Below, piece after piece: positions 24,305-36,297 of a DNA stretch of 64,000 nucleotides. Within the stretch, counting starts at the first letter, position 1. Each line of letters starts with the position of its first letter. Origin of the DNA: Cladosporium sp. IMV 00045 (lineage: Eukaryota; Ascomycota; Dothideomycetes; Cladosporiales; Cladosporiaceae); NCBI GenBank assembly GCA_001931905.2, contig MSJI02000111.1, positions 1 to 64,000 on the forward strand, in the 5' to 3' direction. The position numbers and the translations under genes were made by a program. The notes under the pieces are model-generated. The model made no database searches, was not told the origin of the DNA, and saw only the letters and a program-made list of their open reading frames with translations.

Positions 24305-26099
24305 ATGGCTTCCTCAAAGCAGGAGCCGGTCGAGAGCAAAGAGGCCCTCGACTCCCGTTACCAATCCACAAAGACTTCATTAGACCTTTCGCGCGCTCCC
24401 AGCAAGCTTGACGTCTCTCGATCACCTAGCAAGGATCGCAACGTCAAGCAGGAGAAAGATGGCATCGCCTTCGACGATGAGCCTGATCGTCCGCCGCTCG
24501 AGGCCATGCGCTCGCTGTCCATGGCATCGGAAGCCAACGCCTATCCCTCGGATGAGCCAAACTGGCCTCGTGAATGGCGGGCATATGCCTGCTTGTTCGG
24601 TGGCTTCCTTCTGTAAGTGTTCCGTCGATCGACCAGTGCTCGCCTTGACCTTTCATGGCCATCAGCTAATCTCTTTCTCCCTACCACAGCATGTTTAACA
24701 GCTGGGGAATAGTCAACGCGTACGGCACATACGCCTCCTACTACATGCAACACCTCCTTCCCGGTGAAGACATCCTTCTCTTCAACCTTGTCGGTTCAAC
24801 GCAATCTTTCACCGTCCTGCTTCTTTCTGCCGTCGTCGGTCGCTTTCTCGATGCCGGTTACCATCGCACACTCATCATCACTGGAAGTGTACTGGTCACT
24901 CTCGGCTCATTCCTCCTCAGTGTCAGTGTTGGCGGTGGTAACTACGCCGAGGGCAACTACGGCTTGATCTGGCTGACTCAGGGATTCATCACTGGTCTCG
25001 GCATGGCTTGCTTCTTCGTGACCAGCTCTCAAGGTATGTCGCTTCAGCAGCAATCATCCAGTCAATCATGTACTTACTGACACCATTTTCAGTCGTCGCA
25101 ACTTGGTTCAGGAAAAAGAAGGGCTTCGCCATCGGCATCGTCGCTTCCGGTGCCAGCATTGCAGGCTTGATCTACCCCTTGATGGTCAAGAGTCTCATCC
25201 AAGAAGTCGGCTTCAACAACGCTCAGCGATACACCGCCACCCTCACCGCAGTGACATGCCTACTCGCAATCCTCATCGCCCGCCCCAACCCGGCTCACAC
25301 CTTCCGCAAGCCCGAACGCTGGGCAAGAATCAGCGTCTGGATCGACACCCACGCTTTCCGCAACCACTCCTTCGCTTGGCTCTGCGCCGCCATTTCCTTC
25401 CTCTTCTTCGGCTTCTATGCCGTCTTCTTCAACCTCGAGGAGTGGGCGGCCGACACCGGCATCGGCTTCAGGGACGCCCCCGACGGCGGCCCTGTGATTG
25501 ACGAAGACACCAAGCCAGACGCCATGCGCGCCTTCTGGCTCCTCAGTATCATGAACGCCACATCCACCATCGGCCGTCTCAGCTCCGCCTACCTCTGCGA
25601 CCACTTCGGCGCCATGAACGTCCACTGCTTCGTCACCTTCATCGCCTCCCTCCTCACGCTCATCCTGTGGACTCTCGCCGACACCGTCAGCTCCGCCATC
25701 GCCTTCGTCGTCGTCTTCGGCATCTTCTCCGGCGCAGTGATCGGCCTGCCCCCCGCCTCAGTCGCACACATCCTCGGCCCCGACCCCTCCGCCCAGGCCA
25801 AGCTCGGCCAGTGGACGGGCATGATGTACTCCTGCAGCGCCGTCTTCGCCCTCACCGGCCCCGTCATCGCCGGCCACCTCATCACCGAATTCGCCAACGA
25901 CTTCCGCACCGTCCAGCTGTGGAGCGGCGCCTGCATGTTTCTCTCCGCTTGCTGCATGGCCATGAGCATCTACTCCAAGCACCGCGCCATGACAAACGAG
26001 TGGTTCTCCGACAAGCGCCGCCGTCTCAGCTCTGTTACTAGCGTTAACTTGAGCAAGAGCCGGAGCCGCGGCGCTACCAGCCAGAGGGAGGAGGTTTGA
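24305..26099 (+). CDS. MFS transporter, fungal monocarboxylate-carrier type (haplotype 2)
   Basis: Three exons: 24305-24612, 24690-25033 and 25093-26099, giving 552 aa. The first 95 or so residues are a hydrophilic cytosolic tail. Twelve hydrophobic segments follow. The first contains FNSWGIVNAYGTYASYY, the hallmark of fungal MCT/Mch proteins. The loop between TM2 and TM3 has GRFLDAGYHR, and TM4 runs through WLTQGFITGLGMACFFVTSS. The family moves monocarboxylates, riboflavin or related small molecules across the plasma or vacuolar membrane. The substrate cannot be told from sequence. The Arg/Ser-rich C-terminus is cytosolic. The allele at 34503-36297 differs at about 11 residues. Confidence 0.92.
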
Positions 26100-28514
26100 T
26101 CGCCTTTTCCTTCTCTTCGACTGGGTTGGCGTTTTGCTTTTTGCACGCATCTTTGCTATTGGCGTTCGGCTTGCGGTCGAGGGACATGACAAGATCCTCT
26201 CCATGGAACTTCCCTCTGAATTTTCTTTTGATTTTTGATGAAGATACCAGGGCTTCTTTTTTGCTCTTTTCCTTTTTTTTTTTTTAGCTATGTTTTCCGG
26301 TTATATCTATCCTCGAGGATCAAGTCCCTCTGGAGGTTCGCTTTTTTTTTGCCTTTTCTCTGATCTTTATATTTCCTTTGGTGGGGCGGTGGCTATAGGG
26401 GCAAGCCACGCAGGCAGGAATGATGACCAGGAAAAAGAAGCACGGCGGGATGATCGGAGCCGATAAAAGAGGGAGTTTGCGGTTGCTCGTCCTGTTTTTC
26501 TTTTTCGCTCCATGTAGCATGAGTATCCTAGAGTCCCTTTTGGTCGACGGTTGGTGAGTCGGCTGGGGGGCTGATGGTATAAATCATTTCCCAAACAACT
26601 TTTCTTCTCTTTTTTTTTTTCTTCTTTCTCTTCGGCGAGGCCCAATTTCTTTCCGGTAGGGTTGCATTTGGTGTGAGAGTTTTCGTTTTGATCGGATTTT
26701 CCTTCGTTTCCTAGGTGGGGAGGAAGGTAAGGTATGTGGTGTGATGAGTTGTGGGTAGTGGTGGGAACCGTGCGGTGTTTCGAAGTCTGGTTTTTATTCG
26801 TTCCTATTTGAATTCTTCGCTTTTGTCGTTGAATTTCCGTCTTGGTGTTCGATAAGGATTTCCGGCATCTGTTCTTGTTGTTGCCCTGACTAGGATTCCC
26901 AGGTGTCGTCTTACGTTGGAGAGAGTCTGTGATCCGTTTCGATGTGATGGACGCGAGCGGATTTCGCTCGTTGGGGTGAGCTGTTCGTGTCGTTCGGGTG
27001 GTCGTATCTTTCATGTAGTGGTCGTAGTGGTTTGCGAGAAAAATGCCTTGGTCGTAATGCCAGGTATTGGAGAGTCTCCGGTCCGTGGGCCCATACTCTG
27101 ATGGATGAGATGGACATCGACCCTTGACAACGCTCTGTTCGTATGTTTTGGATTTTGAGATACCGCAATCAACCATGTCGGTTTGTAGGAGATGAGCCTT
27201 CGCCGTCTTGCTGGGTATTGAAGTCGTTGGTCCGTTGGTGCCTTTTTAGAATGAACGTGATGAATTCCAACTCCTGTTTGTGAGTTATCCGGTGTTTGGA
27301 ACCTTGATCATGATATTCATCGACAGGACAAAGCTCCTATTGTGTTGATAGGTGTTAGTATCTGTCACCCTTCATGTATTATCATTCCAAGGGTGTCATG
27401 CTGTTCCTTTTTACGGTCCGTTCCCATCGTTCGGGTTGATGATTTCCGTCCTTGATCATGGCATTTTCCCATATTGGAGAGAGAGTCTTTGTAGTAGACT
27501 GCGATTTCATCAATCGGTGCAAGGCAAGGCATCATTCCGGCGTAAGTGATCGCAGATGTTTTATAAGAGTTCAATCCAATTCAAGCCGTCTCCAGTAACA
27601 ATGAATTTCACTTTTCATCATTCTTCCAATATCCCACACCGAATTGCCAAAATGCCCAAAACCCAAAGCAAGCAAGAGGAGAAACAAAAACACGAAACGT
27701 GAGAGAAATGGCTGTTTAACGTATCAAAAGAACGGCAGGCATCTAATGAGGCATTTACTGAACCCCCCAGCACACCAAGCCGCTATTCTGTTACCTAAGA
27801 ATCGAACCTGTATCTTCACCTTGCTTGGGTCTTCGCCCATTTGTCCGCAATAGCCGTTTCCGCAACTCATCCGCTGGCTGTCTCTTCCTCAACGGTTGTC
27901 AGTGGCTGTGTATGATTATTTGACTCAGGCTATCCCTTGAACAGAAATGGTAGTCTTATTACACTGAGAATGCCAGCCAGCTGAAGTTGATTATCTTGGT
28001 TCTTAAAGTTTCGACATGCCGCAAACCGTCGCGCATCCTTCGGCCAGCTCCATCCCGCTGTTTCCTCCAAGCGAACTTGAACTTCGCGCGCGCGGAGGTT
28101 GGAGACTTCAAACGAGGACGGTGGAAACGTTAGGCTGCGTCATGCATAGTGGTGGACTTCGTAGGCGAGCTTTCTAACTACTGCACCAATACTGTATGCC
28201 CGAGGTCGGGGACACTTCGCTTTGCTTTGCCTTTGCTGCAAGAAAGTAACAAGCTCTACACAAACACGACTCTCACACACCTGCATCTCGTATTGTTTGA
28301 TAAATTCCCCTCTCGTGTCTTCTTGTCCGCTACTACTGCCGCTACCGCTCACCGTTCAGCGCTCCGCACCTGCTTCACACTCAGACCGCATACCAAATCG
28401 CACGCTTCCCACGACCGCGACATGGTTCTCATTGCCGACCGGAAATTTGCTGTCTTTTAGGACGGAGGTTACAATCAAGAGCTCGTGGACTGGAGAAAGG
28501 GTTTCGGAGTAGGG
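26100..28514. other. Intergenic between MFS and LDB17, with degenerate repeats
   Basis: No gene is seen. T-rich runs near 26270-26350 and 26600-26620 look like the MFS 3' end. From about 26800 to 27560 the sequence is built of diverged units of about 140-150 bp (see the repeat entry). A conserved block at 27640-28140 precedes the LDB17 promoter. Confidence 0.5.
26800..27560. repeat. Degenerate tandem repeat, period about 140-150 bp (haplotype 2)
   Basis: Recurring anchor: a CAGGTATTG-like string, then GTCTCCGGTCCG or a variant, then a GATGGACGTGATGG-like string. Clear copies start near 27056 and 27207, about 150 bp apart. Weaker ones lie to the left (around 26890) and right (27340-27480). 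Other shared pieces are GTTCGGGT and CTTGATCATGGCAT. The array is heavily diverged and has a different number and arrangement of units from the other haplotype (36940-37680). Confidence 0.6.
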
Positions 28515-29523
28515 ATGAGCACGCAAGCAGAGGAGGCTTCGAGGGCGCTGGAGAGTGAGGCGGAGTTTTGGGATGGTACGTGGTGCTTTTCTTCTTTTCT
28601 TCTTGGCTGGCTTGAGGGCTTGAAGAATCGGAATGGTTGCGGAATAGGGATTCTTGGGCTTCTTGGGCTACTGGCTGGAAGGAAGGAGGCTATGCAATGC
28701 GTGTGGCTGGGCAGACATCAAGAGCAGGCAGGCTAACGAGGCTCCCTTCGCCCTTCACTGCAGAACTCGACACGATCGTCACACCTCCCGAATGCGAGAC
28801 TTCCGAAGACATCGATGACGTTTTGAGGGCTTTCATTGACCTCGCTGCGCAGCATAAGGGTATGGATCTTTACTTTCTTTGGACTGGATGGGAATGGTAG
28901 ACGAAAGAAGAAGAGGAACAAGAGCATGGCTCGGGAAATACGGTGGTTTCTTTCAGAGGCTTTGGAACGCTCGCAGGGAAATGCAGGAGATTGTGAAAGC
29001 TGACGATGGGCTATAAGACGAGTTTCTACTGTCAGAATACGACTTTGCACGATACGTGTACAAACTTCTGGACTCGAAGATTTTTGCGGCAAACAAGGAA
29101 TATGTTCGTAGGCAGATTCTATATTGCTTGCTTCAGGTATGTGGTGGTTTCTGGGATTCAGAAGCGCGGGAACACAAGTGTGATAGGAGCTAGACTGACG
29201 ACATTATTCAGGATGATGATGTGGATACCCTGCATTTGGCAGCCGCGATTTTCCTATTCGACGGGCGATCAGACGAGTCAGCCTTTGAGATGATGCAAGA
29301 CGAAGGCGCTTTCGCAAGGCTGGTCGACTTGATCAGCGATCGTAGAGACGATGCGGTCGGGCTGTATCGCATGCTACTGGAACTTCTAGCCGAGATGGCA
29401 AGGATACAGAAGCTCACGCGCGAAGACATGATCGTGGTCGATGATGCTTTCATTCTGTACCTCTTCCAGCTGATCGAACAACTATCCGACGACGCCGACG
29501 ACCCATACCACTATCCCATCATT
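28515..29523 (+). CDS. LDB17: LDB17/Dip1/SPIN90-family protein, 5' part, cut by the gap (haplotype 2)
   Basis: Exons 28515-28575, 28764-28859, 29018-29136 and 29212 up to the contig end at 29523. The reading frame is intact and matches the first part of the complete gene at 38616-40538. The C-terminal 300 or so residues are missing only because the contig stops. LDB17/Dip1/SPIN90 proteins bind and activate the Arp2/3 complex without a pre-existing actin filament, seeding actin patches for endocytosis. The exon-4 part differs from the full copy by two silent changes near its start and is then identical. Confidence 0.88.
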
Positions 29524-29543
29524 NNNNNNNNNNNNNNNNNNNN
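29524..29543. other. Assembly gap of 20 N
   Basis: Join between contig 2, ending inside LDB17 exon 4, and contig 3, which starts in a poly-A run. The right side restarts at the equivalent of about 19405. The true continuation of contig 3's left end is the end of contig 1, not of contig 2. Confidence 0.98.
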
Positions 29544-29914
29544 AAAAAAAAAAAAAAAGCAGCACTTGTATATCAGCGAGCTGAGCGAGCAAGGAGACGG
29601 GCAAGCCAAGCATAGATCGGTTGGACGTGCGCAAAAGTGGTGATTGATCTGGGAGTGTGGTCAACGAGACAAGGATAAGTTTCGTCGTTGTCATCGCCTT
29701 CTTCTGATACTTCCAGAGGAGGAACGCAAGCGACGAGCGATGCTCTGCTCATCTAGGTATCTACTTTGACAGCGGCGATCTCTCACGGTTCATACATCGA
29801 TCGATCACATTTGGAATTCAGAGACTTACCTTTTCACACCTGCTGGAGAAGAAGAGAAAGCGAGCATAAATCCTTCATTGCCCTGAGTAACGTAACGAGA
29901 CAATCCGTTCACCC

Positions 29915-31253
29915 ATGGCGGGTATCCCCAGAAAAAGGCCCGGGAGTTCTTCTCTCGCCTTCGCCGGCGATGACGCTGATGCAGGTGAGGGGGTATCTGT
30001 GAGTACTCGTCTTTGCTTGAGGGAAGAAGGCGGAAGGTTGCTTTGCTAGAACAGTCGTGCTGACGTGAGTGGGACGTTTGTAGGAACGTATACCCCCGAG
30101 CAATACGTTGGCAGAAGAAGGTGTTGCATCGAGGCAATTCGAGCAGGGAGCGCGACAGGCTGCTGCGAGAGGTGTGGTTGGGCTGGGTGTTGAGGTATGT
30201 TCATGCGATCTATTTCTTCCCAGAGTTGGGAGAGCGTGCTGAGGACTGACCGATCGCTCGAAGAATCCACAGGGTGACGAAGTCGACGGGAACGCAGCAG
30301 ACGCCGACCGTCGCGACTCGCAATTACAGGCCTCGTCTTCGACAACAACGACAACAACAAAGACAGCAGGCGTCGCCTCGGAGCCACAGCCGCCGCCTCC
30401 ACCGTCATCGTGCTTTGGGCATTTCGACCGCTTGGATTTGGAATACACGCCAAAACCGGGCAGTCGCACTGTGGTGCTGTACTATGATTCCGACGCGGCA
30501 TCGTCGGCTTCGTCGATCGAACGGGCGGCGGCATCGAAGGAGGCCAGGATCACGAAGCTTCGACAGCCTTCTCGGGGCGTGAGGGATGTCGGTGCTGCCG
30601 GTGGATTGCTGAACGAGTCGATCGAGGAGGAAAAGGAGGGTGGTGATGGTGTCAATCTGCAAACTCGAGATAAGGAAAGAAGCGATGCTGTTGGCTCTGT
30701 TGATGCAGTCAGGACGAATGCAGGGCTTCGCATCACGCAAAACGAACTCACACCGCCAGGAGATAACGATGAGGACATGGCGATCGATCCTTCTGAAGTC
30801 ACGACGGGAGAACACGGTGGTGTGAGAGATGCACAAAGCACGATAAATTACGTCGCGGACGGGACATCATCGACGACAACGCCTCCTTCGCCAGGGAGGT
30901 TGCTCACATCCCTTCGAGTTTCAGATAATGCAGTGCCACGCCTGGGTGCAAGAGACATTTACTTTGCAGGACGACTCGCGTCGGCGTGCGTGATTCTGAT
31001 CCGGGACGGCCGAATCGCCCAAGCTGGCTGGCTGGGCCAATGGAGCGTCGACATGGTTGGCAAGGAGCTTTGGGATAGGATGGTGGTTCAACACGCATCG
31101 GCGCCTAGAGACGTGCGCGACAACGAAGGGTGGGTTCGTTACTTGCTTGGTGAGGTTGCGATTGTTTTGGGTCACATCGATGCCAGGAGATCGAGGGAGC
31201 TGCAACAGATGGTCTTGGGGTGGCAGGCAGCAGGAATTCTTTCCAATGCTTGA
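29915..31253 (+). CDS. Conserved unknown protein, 391 aa (haplotype 1)
   Basis: Exons 29915-29998, 30084-30194 and 30273-31253, all phase 0 like the copy at 19752-21083. The start is MAGIPRKRPGSSS. Compared with the other copy it has small in-frame insertions in the disordered middle (a short Thr run before KTAG, and extra single residues). The C-terminal domain is largely unchanged: the segment DIYFAGRLASACVILIRDGR is identical, while a surface-like stretch after MVVQ differs (HASAPRDVRDNEGW against YASAPREEGDDERW). Both alleles appear functional. No family is recognised. Confidence 0.78.
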
Positions 31254-34200
31254 GGGCTGATGGGCGGTCAAGGATGGAAGGATGGCATGGGTAGGGGAGA
31301 TGGATTGTTTCGGTGCGCCGTGGCGTGCGTGGGTGCCCTCGCTCCTGGAAGGGCTCAAAGGGAGCGCGGCTGGAATGCTCAGCTATTGCTTAGAGGTGGT
31401 TGTTTGAGAAGGCTTGGATAGTATGATTCTCCGGGTCGGAGAAGAAGGTTCCGATTCGATCCTGTGGTCTTGTCGTCTTGTCGTAGCTCCGTCGCGTACA
31501 TGATGTCGTGGATGTCTTCCCCACACGTGACATAGCCAGTGAATCCACCTTCCGTGGACCTCCTACTTCCGTGTCGATCGAGGTTCAGCAGAAGGGTGGG
31601 GGTGTGATGTGGTGATGGAGAGGCATCATCTTCGCCGAGACTTCTGCCGCGCACATGTGGTTTGGCTGTGGACCGCGCCACGGAGCCACGTTTGGGTGTG
31701 GGGATGGGAAAGGGTTCACCAGATGCAAGCGCTGGACATCAAGAACGGCCAGACTCTCGTCTCGAGACGCAGAAGGAAGCACAAGCCACAGTCAACGTCG
31801 TCAGTGTGCGCAAAGCATTGGCGCTGTAGTAGCTATGGAATAAAGACGAGCCTTTGTCGAGGCAGCACTGGTGATGTGGCCCAATCACATCATGTAGAGT
31901 CAGTATAGCACCCGGGCAGATATCGCCAAGGTCTCACGGGTGAACGCGGGCTGAGAAGTCTAGAGGGAGAGTCTCTTCGAATAGCTCAGATTAGGTTCTC
32001 GGGGAGTAGATGGGAGGGTGAGTAACAGCAGTCGCCGAGCGGTGCAAGATCAGGCTTGGGGAGTTGTTGGCGTCAATGTGATTAATTAGCAAGACGATGA
32101 CGGCTTGGGGTGAGTGTCAGTGAGGTTCTTGGGCTTGGGCTTGGGCCTAGTGGCATGCGCGGAGATGGTCCGATGGGAAAGCGTGCGACGATCATCTGGA
32201 GCCGCGGTGGACTACCTCCTAGCAACAAAGGAGTAGCTTCGGCCACTGGAGAATTGGAGGCCGAGAGGGGAAAATTGGACTCTGTTTTGCGGAGGCGAGG
32301 TGAGCACTGATGGGGTATGGAGTAAGTGGCGGCAAAATGTTCATGTCATGATCGAAGAATGTCAGTGCGTATCTCTCTCACGCCCGAGGCGCTGGAACGT
32401 CGGGCTTTGATAAGATGAGATGGAGTGAGATGGCGTGGAGGATCAGCGTGAAGGTGCATCAGATCCAGGGCACGGCGGATAAGAATGGGAAGCACATGCA
32501 TCGGATGTTGAGGCGCAGCAAGGAGACATGGACGAGTGCGGCCGCACGTTTTCTCAACGCTCGCTGCCATATGCCTGCCAGGTCGTGTGTGCAATTATCC
32601 TGCTGCCTGAATCGTTTTCGTCTAGCCACCTTGATCACGACTCGCTCACGACTGCAAGCCAAGTGGTTTGCCCATGTCGATATATCCCCGTATACCATGC
32701 TGTATCGACAACAAGCTGACAAAGCCTGAGCTGCACTGCTGGGCTCGCCCCTTCCATTTTTCTTTCTTTCCACCCAATGGTGAATCCTTGCAGCCTTGCA
32801 CTGAGTACTCCCGACAAACGTACCCATGTACCCTCGGCCAGCAAGGATCTGGAAGCTTGCTATCAATCTTCCTATCTCACAAGCACCCGGGTGGACAAGT
32901 CAAGATGATCGTCCCGGAGCCATGGCACCTTGGCGCTAAGACTTGACGACGTTGATGTCCCACCCAGCCCGAACATTGGTGCTCGCTGATCGACGAAGAC
33001 CACGCCTCGCATCTCTGCTCGACCGGGTGCGCGAGGGGGTCTGGGATCCGCCGCAAGGAACATGATCTTGTATGTACAGTACGTGTTCTATCAGCAGCAA
33101 TCAATATCAATTCCACCGCGCTGGAAAAGGCATGTTCTAGACAGGGGTCGTCAGCAAGATTGATTGGATTGCAATATACGTCAATTCCTTTTCTCTGTGC
33201 CTATGACCTACCCGGCTCGAGGCGTCTGCACAAGCTCCGGCAGCCTCCCGCTGTAAGCATAATCATCCTTCCCTTCCAACCTTCTCCTTGACCTCTCTTG
33301 ATCCATGCACGACTCCTTGCAGGGTCGGCCTGAGGTCTTGGTTGTTTCTGGGGGCCCATCTACCCAAACTCCACATCCTATTACACATTCACACCTGAAT
33401 CTTTTGCCCAGCGCCCAGGCGTGTCGCCCAGTAAGGCCTACTCGTGGCCCAGTAAGGCGTAGTTTTGGCGGCGCGAGTGCTCCGTCCCGGCGACCTGAGA
33501 ACGATCAAATCACTGTTATTGCTTGGCTGAGTCACCTGGTAGCAAACGGCCGTCGGGCTGAATTGGTGGTGTCTTGTGCTTGCATACTGATAAGAGAATA
33601 AAGGGTAAGAGGGCAAGGGCTGAGGCAATGCGCAGTACATCTCGCCTTGGCAGCAAACCTAACCCAAGTATGGTATCCACATTCATGACCTCTCCCAGTA
33701 ACCCACACGCTCACCACCCCGGCTACTTGCCTACGTGCCTGCTTGTCCATCCCCCCCGTGCACTGCCCAGTGGTACCCCAAAAAAACGTCCTATCCAGCC
33801 TGGGCTAGACCTCTATCCATCATCCTCGCAGCCTGGTGTTGCACCAGACATGACCTCGTCGCTCGGCGACCCACAGGCCCTCTCAGCGCACGCGCCTGTT
33901 TGGCCGTAGAAGCTCACAAAGCGTGTACGTACGTGCGTGCGTCGCATCACCCAGTCTCCGAGCCACTGTGAAACACATGATACCTTTTGCACGCCAGCCG
34001 TTTTGGCACAGCAAGATACGCACGATGACTCGTGGCGGCCCATCTGTTGAACGCTTGGCCCCGCCCCGGGCACCGGTTGGAGGTATGCTTTGTCGGGCGG
34101 AGGTCTTGGTATGCGGTGCTGTCGAGGCGGAAGGTGCGACCTCCCTGCCCGGCTCCATGGGGAGAGGGGAGGACTCGCAGTCCGGTTGAGCATCTCGAGG

Positions 34201-34502
34201 TCGGCCTGTGATGTTTCCATAAGAGCCCGAAAAGCATAGATAGTCTCACCTCGCCCCTTCGTTGTTGTCTCCCGGGATTCATCTATCTTCACCCATCATC
34301 ACCACTACCGCCGACCAGAGGCACCATCCTCGACGTTCCAAACTTACACATTCCCATCAATCACGCTCACCGTCTTCCTCCTCTGCCCTCGTTTCTTCAT
34401 CCTGCAGACCTGTTTCGACGTCACCGTCCGTCGTCTGCCCTCTCGCTCAGACCTCGTCGTCGACCTCGACCCGCGGTCCACCAGCCGCCACCTACCGTCA
34501 CC
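31254..34502. other. Intergenic upstream of the MFS gene (haplotype 1)
   Basis: Equivalent of 21084-24304. Same features: the nearly identical block at 33205-33450, the doubled GCCCAGTAAGGC string and the long MFS leader. No gene is supported. Confidence 0.5.
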
Positions 34503-36297
34503 ATGGCTCCCTCAAAGCAGGAGCCGGTCGAGAGCAAAGAGGCCCTCGATTCCCGTTACCAATCCACAAAGACTTCATTAGACCTTTCGCGCGCTCCCAG
34601 CAAGCTTGACGTCTCTCGATCACCTAGCAAGGATCGCAACGTCAAGCAGGAAAAAGATGGCATCGCGTTCGACGATGAGCTTGATCGTCCGCCGCTCGAG
34701 GCCATGCGCTCGCTGTCCATGGCATCGGAAGCCAACGCCTATCCTTCGGATGAGCCAAATTGGCCTCGTGAATGGCGGGCATATGCCTGCTTGTTCGGCG
34801 GCTTCCTTCTGTAAGTGTTCCGTCGATCGACCAGTGCTCGCCTTGACCTTTTATGGCCATCAGCTAATGTCTTTCTCCCTACCACAGCATGTTTAACAGC
34901 TGGGGAATAGTCAACGCATACGGCACATACGCCTCCTACTACATGCAACACCTCCTTCCTGGTGAAGACATCCTTCTCTTCAACCTTGTCGGTTCAACGC
35001 AATCTTTCACCGTCTTGCTTCTTTCTGCTGTCGTTGGTCGCTTTCTCGATGCCGGTTACCATCGCACACTCATCATCACTGGCAGTGTACTGGTCACTCT
35101 TGGCTCGTTCCTCCTCAGTGTCAGTGTTGGCGGCGGTGGCTATGCCGAGGGCAACTACGGCTTGATCTGGCTGACCCAGGGATTCATCACCGGTCTCGGT
35201 ATGGCTTGCTTCTTCGTGACCAGCTCTCAAGGTATGTCGCTTCTGCAGTAATCGTCCAGTCAGCCATGTCCTTACTTACATCATTTTCAGTCGTCGCAAC
35301 TTGGTTCAGGAAAAAGAAGGGTTTCGCCATCGGCATCGTCGCTTCCGGTGCCAGCATTGCAGGCTTGATCTACCCCTTGATGGTCAAGAGTCTCATTCAA
35401 GAAGTCGGCTTCAACAACGCTCAGCGATACACCGCCACCCTCACCGCAGTGACATGCCTACTCGCAATCCTCATCGCCCGCCCCAACCCGGCTCACATCT
35501 TTCGCAAGCCCGAGCGCTGGATCAGAATCAGCGTCTGGATCGACACCCACGCTTTCCGCAACCACTCCTTCGCCTGGCTCTGCGCAGCCATCTCTTTCCT
35601 CTTCTTCGGCTTCTATGCCGTCTTCTTCAACCTCGAGGAGTGGGCGGCTGACACCGGCATCGGCTTCAGGGACGCCCCCGACGGCGGCCCTTTGGTAGAC
35701 GAAAACACCCATCCGAACGCAATGCGCGCTTTCTGGCTCCTCAGTATCATGAACGCAACCTCCACCATCGGTCGTCTCAGCTCCGCCTACCTCTGCGACC
35801 ACTTCGGTGCCATGAACGTCCACTGCTTCGTCACCTTCGTCGCGTCCCTCCTCACACTCATCCTGTGGACTCTCGCCGACACCGTCAGCTCCGCCATCGC
35901 CTTCGTCGTCGTCTTCGGCATCTTCTCCGGCGCTGTGATCGGCCTCCCCCCCGCCTCGGTCGCACACATCCTCGGCCCCGACCCCTCCGCCCAGGCCAAG
36001 CTCGGCCAGTGGACAGGCATGATGTACTCGTGCAGCGCCGTCTTCGCCCTCACCGGTCCCGTCATCGCCGGCCACCTGATCACCGAATTCGCCAACGACT
36101 TCCGCACCGTCCAGCTGTGGAGCGGCGCCTGCATGTTCCTCTCCGCCTGCTGCATGGCCATGAGCATCTACTCCAAGCACCGCGCCATGACAAACGAGTG
36201 GTTCTCCGACAAGCGCCGCCGTCTCAGCTCCGTCACTAGCGTGAACCTGAGCAAGAGCCGGAGTCGCGGCGCCACCAGCCAGAGGGAGGAGGTTTGA
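34503..36297 (+). CDS. MFS transporter, fungal monocarboxylate-carrier type (haplotype 1)
   Basis: Exons 34503-34810, 34888-35231 and 35291-36297, 552 aa, with the same splice sites as 24305-26099. About 11 residue differences: Ser3/Pro, Pro/Leu in the acidic DDEPDR stretch of the N-tail, Asn/Gly between TM3 and TM4, Thr/Ile and Ala/Ile in the central loop, four or five in the loop between TM7 and TM8 (GPVIDEDTKPDAM against GPLVDENTHPNAM), and Ile/Val in TM9. The transport core is essentially unchanged, so the substrate should be the same. Confidence 0.92.

Larger units (their letters stand above)
19411..29523. repeat. Haplotype block B, copy on contig 2
   Basis: Collinear with 29559-39611. 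It contains the 388-aa unknown gene, the MFS transporter and the first part of LDB17, with the same orientation and spacing within about 100 bp. The last 240 bases or so before the gap look identical to contig 3, where the two haplotypes apparently collapse into one path. Confidence 0.9.

Noticed and set aside
35458..36180. Minus-strand frame of 240 aa opposite the MFS gene
   Set aside because: Its Val/Gly/Glu/Asp-rich composition is the mirror of membrane-segment codons in the real gene. The same shadow is interrupted in the other haplotype.
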